A stretch of DNA of 8,518 nucleotides from Pseudomonadota bacterium. GTDB lineage: Bacteria > Pseudomonadota > Gammaproteobacteria > Burkholderiales > Methylophilaceae. The stretch's first letter is position 1. Every line of letters begins with the position of its first letter. The position numbers were made by a program, and so were the translations under genes. The stretch spans positions 1 to 8,518 of the forward strand of contig JAEWTK010000149.1 of NCBI GenBank assembly GCA_023459535.1. The letters are read 5' to 3'. The notes below the pieces were generated by a model. The model did no database searches and had not been told where the DNA came from. It saw only the letters and a program-made list of their open reading frames with translations. Positions 1 to 5,104 of this stretch are shown here, piece by piece.

Positions 1-174
1 TGTGTATTCCCGGAAGCCCTGATGATGGCAGAGGCTGATCGCGGCATTTACCTCAGAACTGTGGTATATGGTGAAATCACCAGCGACTTCAAGGAACAGG
101 AAGTGGTCAGCAGGCTGATGCAAACCGTGCGCTGCGATTACACGCCAATGTTGATGAAGAACAGCATCAGCTAA
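1..174 (+). CDS. 3' end of an unidentified protein gene (partial)
   Basis: An open frame enters from the left edge in frame 1 and ends at TAA 172-174, giving the last 57 residues of a protein that ends in MLMKNSIS. The segment is mixed polar and hydrophobic, with two cysteines (residues 1 and 45 of the visible part). No signal peptide, transmembrane segment or motif was recognised. The frame is probably a real gene end because it stays open to the edge and is followed after about 30 nt by a strong intrinsic terminator. The product is unknown. Confidence 0.6.
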   Translation, partial: CVFPEALMMAEADRGIYLRTVVYGEITSDFKEQEVVSRLMQTVRCDYTPMLMKNSIS

Positions 175-200
175 ACCCGCCAACTCCGATCCAAAGCAAT

Positions 201-226
201 AAAAAAAGGCGCCGTGGCGCCTTTTT
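201..226. terminator. Bidirectional intrinsic terminator
   Basis: A GC-rich stem (208-212 with 217-221, loop CGTG) is extended by five A-T pairs. An A run (201-207) precedes it and a T run (222-226) follows it. It therefore reads as a rho-independent terminator on both strands. It would end the gene at 1-174 and, on the other strand, whatever once ended at the stop codon at 249-251. Confidence 0.85.
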
Positions 227-248
227 CAATATTTTTCATGTATTGGCA

Positions 249-389
249 TTACTCGGCGACCTTCTTCAGATTCTCAAGCCCGGACTTCAGCACACCTTCG
301 ATTGCAGTTCTAGCAGCAGCGTCATCCTGACCAGGGGTGCCGGGGCATTGATCTAGTCCGACTCCAAAACCCAGAATGCACAAATGCCT
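249..389 (-). pseudogene. Probable 3' remnant of a broken minus-strand gene
   Basis: The minus strand has a 46-codon open frame ending at TAA (251-249) with no start codon of its own. Its C-terminus reads AARTAIEGVLKSGLENLKKVAE, a plausible amphipathic helix, and the stop lies about 23 nt from the bidirectional terminator, as expected for a true gene end. The frame is closed upstream by a stop at 390-392, beyond which lies REP-like sequence. I read this as the surviving tail of a gene cut by an insertion or deletion. The family was not recognised. It could also be a chance open frame inside a dispersed repeat. Confidence 0.3.
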
Positions 390-394
390 TTATC

Positions 395-457
395 GAATGC
401 GCCGTAAAACGGCGTCTTTCAGGTCGGAGATATAAGGCGCATCGGCGTAAGCCGATA
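395..457. repeat. REP-like intergenic palindromic element
   Basis: Two hairpins lie close together. CGCCGT (400-405) pairs with ACGGCG (409-414) across a 3-nt loop, and ATCGGC (441-446) pairs with GCCGAT (451-456) across GTAA. Between them is AGGTCGGAGATATAAGGCGC. The GTCGG...TAAGGCGCATCGGCG...CCGA pattern resembles bacterial REP elements of the kind linked to RAYT transposases. Only one copy is in this window, so its repetitive nature is inferred. Confidence 0.35.
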
Positions 458-488
458 ATTAATTCTCTATCGCATCAACATTCCTATC

Positions 489-504
489 TATACCATCCTG
501 TATA
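489..504. promoter_or_regulatory. Candidate TetR-family operator
   Basis: A perfect inverted repeat, TATAC-N6-GTATA, is centred about 40 nt upstream of the TetR-family gene. Its size and symmetry suit a TetR-family dimer, and its position suits autorepression. A TATATT hexamer (501-506) overlapping the right half could be the -10 element. No convincing -35 element was found. Assignment to this regulator is by proximity only. Confidence 0.45.
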
Positions 505-535
505 TTTTTTACTGCAGTTCCGCTACACTTTCCGC

Positions 536-1099
536 ATGTCATTGCTTAAACAAAAAATCCTGCATGTCGCGTCCGATCTGTTTCATACGCGCGGCATCAA
601 TTCCACTGGCGTCGACACCATCGTCGCCGTCGCAGGCACGACAAAAATGACGCTGTACAAGCACTTCACCTCAAAAGAGATTTTGATCCTCGAAGTGTTG
701 AAGAAAGGCCATCAGGACTTCCAGCTATGGCTCAGCGAGAAACTCAGCGATCACAGCAAGAAGCCCACAGAAAAACTGCAGAAGCTGTTCGACTTCATAG
801 AGGAATGGGTCAACTCTCCCGACTATCAAGGCATGGCTTTTCTCAAGGCCTCCGCCGAGTTTCCGGAAGAATCCAACGCCATCCATCAGCTCTCGGCCGA
901 GCAGTCCGAGGCGTTTCGCAACTATCTGTCACTGCTGGCAAAAGATGCCGGCGTCACCGACCATGAAGGCCTTTCACTGCAGCTTTCCCTGCTGATAGAG
1001 GGCGCGATGCAGGCGGAACATATGCGCCGAGGCTCCGGCAGCATCAAATACGCCAAAATAGCGGCAAAACTTCTGATTGACGACGCACTGAAGTCCTGA
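536..1099 (+). CDS. TetR/AcrR-family transcriptional repressor
   Basis: A 187-residue protein with the typical TetR size and layout. The N-terminal three-helix DNA-binding domain spans about residues 5-52, with the helix-turn-helix in GVDTIVAVAGTTKMTLYKHF (about 25-44) followed by the family-typical SKEILILEVL. The rest is an all-helical ligand and dimerisation domain that should bind a small hydrophobic or reactive ligand, though the ligand cannot be read from sequence. The ATG at 536 fits family N-termini, but no Shine-Dalgarno sequence precedes it. The palindrome at 489-504 is a likely autoregulatory site. The gene is followed by the kinase gene on the same strand after a structured spacer, so co-regulation is possible. 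There is no efflux pump or oxidoreductase next to it to suggest the target. Confidence 0.9.
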   Translation: MSLLKQKILHVASDLFHTRGINSTGVDTIVAVAGTTKMTLYKHFTSKEILILEVLKKGHQDFQLWLSEKLSDHSKKPTEKLQKLFDFIEEWVNSPDYQGMAFLKASAEFPEESNAIHQLSAEQSEAFRNYLSLLAKDAGVTDHEGLSLQLSLLIEGAMQAEHMRRGSGSIKYAKIAAKLLIDDALKS

Positions 1100-1104
1100 T
1101 TTCC

Positions 1105-1151
1105 GCCGTTTTGCTTGCTTCCGGCAAGACGGCTACGGATAATGCCGTTTT
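1105..1151 (+). promoter_or_regulatory. Two alternative hairpins between tetR-type gene and kinase
   Basis: The octamer GCCGTTTT occurs at 1105-1112 and again at 1144-1151. Between them, AAGACGGC (1126-1133) can pair with either copy, with one G-U pair in each case. The first pairing extends to 10 bp (1105-1114 with 1124-1133). The second is followed by ACTTTTG, a weak U tract. The first could simply be the end structure of the TetR-family transcript. Together the two form a mutually exclusive pair like an attenuator, just before the kinase start at 1172. Confidence 0.4.
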
Positions 1152-1171
1152 ACTTTTGCAAGCATCATTAC

Positions 1172-2113
1172 ATGAACACTCTTATCTGCGGCTCCCTCGC
1201 CTTCGACACCATCATGGTGTTTCAGGACCAATTCAAGAACCACGTACTTCCGGAAAAACTGCACATACTGAACGTCTGCTTCTTCGTGCCGGAAATGCGA
1301 CGCGAATTCGGCGGCACTGCCGGCAATATCGCCTACAACCTGCGTCTACTCAACGGCAAACCGCTGATCATGGCGACGGCCGGCAACGATTTTTCAACCT
1401 ACACACAATGGCTGGCGCAGAACGACATCAGCGACCGTCATATCAAGGTGATTGATGACAGCTACACAGCACAGGCCTTCATCACCACCGACCTCGACGA
1501 CAACCAAATTACAGCTTTCCATCCGGGCGCGATGCAGCAGTCTCATCTCAACAGCGTCAACGACGCCAAGGATGTTTCACTGGCCATCATCGCGCCGGAT
1601 GGACGCGACGGCATGTTCCAGCATGCCCGCGAATGCGTGGAGGCTGGCATCCCCTTCCTGTTCGACCCGGGCCAGGGACTGCCGATGTTCTCGGGTGACG
1701 AACTGCTGGATTTCATCGAAAAAGCTGACTACCTCGCCGTCAACGACTATGAAGCGCAACTAATGCAGGAAAAGACCCATCTAACACTCGAAGCATTGGC
1801 TGCCAAAGTGAAAGCGCTGATCGTCACCCAAGGTGCCAAGGGCTCGACTATCTATGCGGAAGGTCAACGTATCGAGGTGCCATGCGTTGCTGCAGAGGCA
1901 CTAGTCGATCCGACCGGTTGTGGCGACGCTTACCGTGCCGGCCTTCTGTATGGAATATCGAAAGGCTGGGACTGGTTGCAAAGCGGCAAACTGGCTGCTG
2001 TCATGGGCGCCATCAAGATCGCCAGCCGTGGCGGCCAGAACCATCAACCCAGCCGCCATGAAATCGAGGCCAAGTATGCAACGGCCTTTAACGAAAAGAT
2101 CAACCTGGGTTAA
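1172..2113 (+). CDS. PfkB/ribokinase-family carbohydrate or nucleoside kinase
   Basis: A 313-residue kinase of the PfkB (ribokinase/adenosine kinase) superfamily, which phosphorylates a sugar or nucleoside hydroxyl using ATP. Visible signatures are GGTAGN (47-52, substrate-binding loop), NDYEA (191-195), TQGAKG (219-224, nucleotide side) and DPTGCGDAYRAG (246-257), the PfkB C-terminal signature with catalytic base Asp252. I chose ATG 1172 because MNTLICGSLAFDT matches the usual first beta strand. A TTG at 1115 in the same frame lies inside the hairpin region and is less likely. Annotators often label this subfamily adenosine kinase, but the substrate cannot be fixed here. The stop lies 30 nt before slyB, so the two may be cotranscribed. 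Confidence 0.88.
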   Translation: MNTLICGSLAFDTIMVFQDQFKNHVLPEKLHILNVCFFVPEMRREFGGTAGNIAYNLRLLNGKPLIMATAGNDFSTYTQWLAQNDISDRHIKVIDDSYTAQAFITTDLDDNQITAFHPGAMQQSHLNSVNDAKDVSLAIIAPDGRDGMFQHARECVEAGIPFLFDPGQGLPMFSGDELLDFIEKADYLAVNDYEAQLMQEKTHLTLEALAAKVKALIVTQGAKGSTIYAEGQRIEVPCVAAEALVDPTGCGDAYRAGLLYGISKGWDWLQSGKLAAVMGAIKIASRGGQNHQPSRHEIEAKYATAFNEKINLG

Positions 2114-2131
2114 GTATTTTTCCTAACAAGC

Positions 2132-2136
2132 AGGAG
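2132..2136 (+). promoter_or_regulatory. Shine-Dalgarno sequence of slyB
   Basis: AGGAG lies 7 nt before ATG 2144. It is one of only three clear ribosome-binding sites in the window (with olsB and ctaB) and fixes the start of the lipoprotein. Confidence 0.8.
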
Positions 2137-2143
2137 TTACATC

Positions 2144-2596
2144 ATGAAAATCAGTCGTTTACTCGTTCTGCTGACAATGTCAGTCTTTCTCGCTGCCTGT
2201 GCCAGCTCACAATCCGGCAGCGTTTACAGCCGTGATGAAGCTCGCAAGACGCAAACCGTACGCATGGGCATTGTCGAAAGCGTACGCCTGGTCAGAATCG
2301 AAGGCACCAAATCACCGGTCGGTACGGTAGCTGGCGGCGCGGTCGGTGGTATTGCCGGCAGTACGATCGGACATGGTCGAGGCTCAGCTGCCGCCGCTGT
2401 GGTCGGTGCAGTCGTTGGTGGCCTGGCAGGTGCAGCTGCAGAAGAAGGCATCACCAGAAAAGACGGCCTGGAGATCACGGTCAAGCTCGACAACGGCACA
2501 CTGATTGCAGTTGTGCAGGAAGCCGATGAACAGTTTCATCCGGGTGAACGTGTGCGCCTGGTTGAATCCGGCGGCACAACCCGGGTAACGCATTAA
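2144..2596 (+). CDS. slyB: SlyB-like glycine-zipper outer-membrane lipoprotein
   Basis: A 150-residue lipoprotein. Residues 1-18 form a type II signal peptide (KISR followed by a hydrophobic core) ending in the lipobox LAAC, with acylated Cys19. The mature protein begins with SGSVYSRDEARKTQTVRMGIVESVRLVRIEG, close to the conserved N-terminal segment of E. coli SlyB (155 residues). A glycine-zipper membrane hairpin of the Rick_17kDa_Anti (2TM) type follows at about residues 60-98. A short beta-rich domain comes last, with DNGTLIAVVQEADEQFHPGERVRLV. SlyB proteins stabilise outer-membrane proteins and the envelope, and in enterobacteria belong to the PhoP regulon. A hairpin follows the gene. It sits just upstream of the ornithine-lipid genes, giving an envelope-related neighbourhood. 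Confidence 0.9.
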   Translation: MKISRLLVLLTMSVFLAACASSQSGSVYSRDEARKTQTVRMGIVESVRLVRIEGTKSPVGTVAGGAVGGIAGSTIGHGRGSAAAAVVGAVVGGLAGAAAEEGITRKDGLEITVKLDNGTLIAVVQEADEQFHPGERVRLVESGGTTRVTH

Positions 2597-2615
2597 GATT
2601 TCAAACTCTCCAGCA

Positions 2616-2642
2616 CGGTGACTGCTCCGCGAGCAGTCACCG
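2616..2642 (+). terminator. Hairpin after slyB (terminator-like, no U tract)
   Basis: A perfect 12-bp stem (2616-2627 with 2631-2642) with a CGC loop lies 20 nt after the slyB stop. The following AAGCTTCAAC is not a U tract, so termination may be incomplete or Rho-assisted. The stem would also protect the 3' end of the message. Confidence 0.6.
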
Positions 2643-2655
2643 AAGCTTCAACTTG

Positions 2656-2689
2656 TTGTAACCATCCTGTCACCAACAATTCGTAAAGT
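2656..2689 (+). promoter_or_regulatory. Candidate PhoB-dependent promoter (Pho box and -10) of olsBA
   Basis: TTGTAAC (2656-2662), CATC, CTGTCAC (2667-2673) form two 7-bp half-sites repeated with an 11-bp period. The second matches the PhoB half-site consensus CTGTMAY fully, and the first differs at one base. After exactly 10 nt comes TAAAGT (2684-2689), a 4/6 match to TATAAT, while no normal -35 element is present. A Pho box replacing the -35 about 10 bp before the -10 is the standard layout of PhoB-activated promoters. Ornithine-lipid genes are known to be induced by phosphate limitation in other bacteria. Binding itself is inferred. Confidence 0.6.
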
Positions 2690-2710
2690 CTTCCTCGTCT
2701 AAATTCAGTC

Positions 2711-2717
2711 AAGGAAG
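2711..2717 (+). promoter_or_regulatory. Shine-Dalgarno sequence of olsB
   Basis: AAGGAAG lies 5 nt before ATG 2723. The site supports this start, and lies about 20 nt downstream of the start point expected from the Pho-type promoter. Confidence 0.75.
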
Positions 2718-2722
2718 ATCAA

Positions 2723-3472
2723 ATGCTAGAACAGCGTGTTTCGCTCGACTTGGCCCAGGAGCCAAGTCATCTCAGCTTCAGCTTTGCCCGAAACCCTTCA
2801 GAGGTCGCAGAGGCGCAGCGCTTGCGTTACAAAGTATTTGCCGAAGAAATGGGGGCACGCCTGACCAGCCGCGACGGCTACGATCGCGATGGCTTCGATG
2901 CCTTCTGCGATCACCTGCTTATCCGCGAAAGCAACAGCAACGAAGTGGTCGGCACCTACCGCATACTCAGCCCCGCCATGGCGAACGAAGCCGGTGGTTA
3001 CTACTCTGCCGGAGAATTCGACCTCAGTCGTCTGGCACATCTGTTTGACCGCACGGTGGAAGTCGGCCGCGCCTGCGTGCATCCCGATTATCGTCATGGC
3101 GGCACCATCAGTTTGCTCTGGGCCGGCCTGGCCAAATATATGCAGATGAACCGCTATGAATACATGATAGGCTGCGGCAGCATCGGCATGGCCGATGGAG
3201 GGCACATGGCAGCCAGTCTCTACCGGCGGCTGCAGGGCAACCATCTGTCGCCAGCAGAATACCGCGTGTTCCCGCGTTGCCCGTTGCCTCTGGACAGCCT
3301 CGACTCCTCAGTAGAGGTGCCCTGCCCCCCTCTAATCAAGGGCTACCTGCGACTCGGCGCCTATATCTGCGGCGAACCGGCATGGGATCCCGATTTCAAT
3401 ACCGCCGACATGCTGATTATGTTACCTTTATCGCGACTCAATCGGCGCTATGCCAGCCATTTCATGAAATAA
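2723..3472 (+). CDS. olsB: L-ornithine N(alpha)-acyltransferase OlsB
   Basis: A 249-residue GNAT-fold acyltransferase of the Acetyltransf_5 / OlsB family. It transfers a 3-hydroxyacyl chain from acyl carrier protein to the alpha-amino group of ornithine, giving lyso-ornithine lipid, the first step of ornithine-lipid synthesis at the inner membrane. Visible family features are AQRLRYKVFAEEMG (31-44), the acidic stretch DAFCDHLLI (59-67), VGTYRIL (76-82), VEVGRACVHPDYR (112-124) and the C-terminal AWDPDFNTADMLIMLP (220-235). The related LuxI-type autoinducer synthases are shorter and lack this C-terminal part. Its stop lies 2 nt before the likely TTG start of olsA, so the pair is an operon with probable translational coupling. 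Confidence 0.9.
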   Translation: MLEQRVSLDLAQEPSHLSFSFARNPSEVAEAQRLRYKVFAEEMGARLTSRDGYDRDGFDAFCDHLLIRESNSNEVVGTYRILSPAMANEAGGYYSAGEFDLSRLAHLFDRTVEVGRACVHPDYRHGGTISLLWAGLAKYMQMNRYEYMIGCGSIGMADGGHMAASLYRRLQGNHLSPAEYRVFPRCPLPLDSLDSSVEVPCPPLIKGYLRLGAYICGEPAWDPDFNTADMLIMLPLSRLNRRYASHFMK

Positions 3473-3474
3473 CC

Positions 3475-4236
3475 TTGCAGAAAAAATACGCCTCCAAACT
3501 CACCCAGTTGTTCCGCACAAGCCGTATGGCGTTGCACACGCTATACGGCGTTTTTGTTGCCGGCATCATTCTGCCCAGACTCGATCCACAACAACGCAAC
3601 CGTGCAATCAGCCGCTGGTCAGCTTCTCTGCTGAACTTACTGAATATAAGAGTAATCGCTGAAGGCGTTGTACCGCAGCAAGCATTGCGCAACACCATGT
3701 TTGTCGCCAATCATATTTCCTGGGTCGATATCCACGCGCTGAACAGCGTTCACACCACCAGATTCATCGCCAAGTCCGAGATCAGGCAATGGCCGATATT
3801 CGGCTTTTTTGCCACGCGCGTGAACACGCTATTTATTGACCGGGAAAAACGCCACGAAGCCGGCAAGATTGTCGACACCACCAGAAAAGCGTTGCAGGCT
3901 GGCGACTGCATCTGCTTTTTCCCGGAAGGCACAACCACCGATGGCACCGAGATCAAACCGTTCAAAAGCAGTCTGCTACAGGCGGCAATAGATGCAAAAT
4001 CTGAAGTGCGTCCGTTCAGCATCCACTATCCCGATGCGGAGGATGGGATCAATACGGAAATGTCCTACTGGGGGGAGATGAGCCTGATCGAATCGATGCG
4101 CAATGTCATCCGACAAAGGCAGGCAACGGTGGTGCTGAGATTTGCCGAGCCGATCAATGCAGCCAATTACGACCGCAGAAACCTGACATCGATGACCAGG
4201 AAGATCATCATCTGCAACTCAAATCTGCAGCGGTGA
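3475..4236 (+). CDS. olsA: Lyso-ornithine lipid O-acyltransferase OlsA (PlsC family)
   Basis: A 253-residue PlsC-family acyltransferase that adds the second, ester-linked acyl chain to lyso-ornithine lipid. Motifs present are the catalytic HX4D (NHISWVD, His80 and Asp85), the substrate-binding block FIDREKR (120-126), FFPEGTTTDG (148-157) and VRPFSIHYP (178-186). The frame is open far upstream inside olsB. The family N-terminal helix appears to begin near FRTSRMALHTLYGVF, so the start is probably TTG 3475, 2 nt after the olsB stop. ATG 3526 would remove part of that helix and TTG 3508 is another option. None has a Shine-Dalgarno sequence, which fits translational coupling to olsB. The last 18 nt overlap the end of apaH, which converges from the other strand. 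Confidence 0.85.
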   Translation: MQKKYASKLTQLFRTSRMALHTLYGVFVAGIILPRLDPQQRNRAISRWSASLLNLLNIRVIAEGVVPQQALRNTMFVANHISWVDIHALNSVHTTRFIAKSEIRQWPIFGFFATRVNTLFIDREKRHEAGKIVDTTRKALQAGDCICFFPEGTTTDGTEIKPFKSSLLQAAIDAKSEVRPFSIHYPDAEDGINTEMSYWGEMSLIESMRNVIRQRQATVVLRFAEPINAANYDRRNLTSMTRKIIICNSNLQR

Positions 4237-5043
4237 GTCTTCCGCGGCACACGGCACCTGATAGATGGACTGATCTTCCAATCGCATGGCAGTCAACTTT
4301 CCACCCCACAGGCAACCTGTATCCAGCGCATAAAGATTAGGCCGCTGCTGCAAGCCCAACGCCGACCAATGGCCGAACACTATCGTCGTGTCGGCTGACT
4401 TCCTGAGAGGCACATCGAACCATGGCAGATAGCCGGCCGGGATATTCGATACCGTGCCGGAGAATTTGAGATTCATCTCACCTGCCGGCGTGCAGGTACG
4501 GATACGTGTCATGACATTGGTGATCAGCCGCAATCTATCCATGCCCTGCAACGACTCATGCCAATGCAGCGGCTGATTACCGTACATCCGGGCAAGATAG
4601 TCACGATAGCCGGCACCTCTTAACGCCGATTCCACTTCACCCGCCAAACGCAGCGCATCTGCTGCACTCCATTGCGGCAACAGACCGGCATGCACCATCA
4701 AAAAGCCTTGTGCCTGATGCACAAGTGGCTGATATCGCAGCCAGGTCAACAACCTTTCGGCGTCGGACGCATCCAGCAATGGCTGTAGCGTATCGCTCTT
4801 GTGCTGCGGCACGTAACCTTCGGCGACCGCAAGTGTATGCAAATCATGATTACCCTGCACCATGACCAGAACATCCTGATGTTCATAGACCCAGCGCAGC
4901 ATCTCCAGCGAAGCGGAACCGCGATTGATGATGTCGCCGACCAGCCACAGGCGATCTGACTCGGGTTGAAACCCGATCTGCTTCAACAGGTTCTGAAATG
5001 AATGAAAGCAACCCTGAATGTCGCCGATTGCATAGGTTGCCAT
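4219..5043 (-). CDS. apaH: Bis(5'-nucleosyl)-tetraphosphatase (symmetrical) ApaH
   Basis: A 274-residue metallophosphatase, close to the 280 residues of E. coli ApaH. It hydrolyses Ap4A symmetrically to two ADP, and related enzymes also remove Np4 caps from RNA 5' ends. The phosphoesterase metal and catalytic motifs are in order: GDIQGC (7-12), GDIINRG (36-42), GNHD (64-67), VHAG (117-120) and FGHW (223-226), followed by ALDTGCLWGGKLTA near the C-terminus. The start is firm because GDIQG must lie close to the N-terminus. No Shine-Dalgarno sequence is seen, and the upstream cytochrome gene's terminator ends only about 10 nt before the start codon. The gene's 3' end overlaps olsA convergently. 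Confidence 0.95.
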   Translation of the reverse strand: MATYAIGDIQGCFHSFQNLLKQIGFQPESDRLWLVGDIINRGSASLEMLRWVYEHQDVLVMVQGNHDLHTLAVAEGYVPQHKSDTLQPLLDASDAERLLTWLRYQPLVHQAQGFLMVHAGLLPQWSAADALRLAGEVESALRGAGYRDYLARMYGNQPLHWHESLQGMDRLRLITNVMTRIRTCTPAGEMNLKFSGTVSNIPAGYLPWFDVPLRKSADTTIVFGHWSALGLQQRPNLYALDTGCLWGGKLTAMRLEDQSIYQVPCAAEDSPLQI

Positions 5044-5053
5044 GACTTATGTG

Positions 5054-5086
5054 AAAAAAATTACAGCCGGCCAGGACGGCCGGCTG
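5054..5086 (-). terminator. Strong intrinsic terminator between the cytochrome c gene and apaH
   Basis: On the minus strand a perfect 9-bp GC-rich stem (5064-5072 with 5078-5086, 5-nt loop) is followed by AA and seven T (5060-5054). It lies 18 nt after the cytochrome stop codon. Its U tract ends about 10 nt before the apaH ATG, so it either isolates the cytochrome gene or acts as an attenuator for apaH. Confidence 0.9.
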
Positions 5087-5104
5087 AGATTGTCGGATCT
5101 GAAA

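Noticed and set aside
1115..1171. Upstream TTG start giving 19 extra residues on the PfkB kinase
   Set aside because: The TTG lies in the hairpin loop, has no ribosome-binding site, and the extra residues are not like PfkB N-termini. MNTLICGSLAFDT is the natural start.
2798..3244. 148-codon minus-strand open frame inside olsB
   Set aside because: olsB on the plus strand carries clear family motifs over the same bases, while the antisense frame shows none.
2723..3472. Acyl-homoserine-lactone synthase (LuxI type) as identity of the GNAT gene
   Set aside because: The N-terminal arginine block is shared with LuxI-like enzymes, but the length, the EVGRACVHPDYR block, the C-terminal DPDFNTAD motif and the adjacent PlsC-type gene all indicate OlsB.
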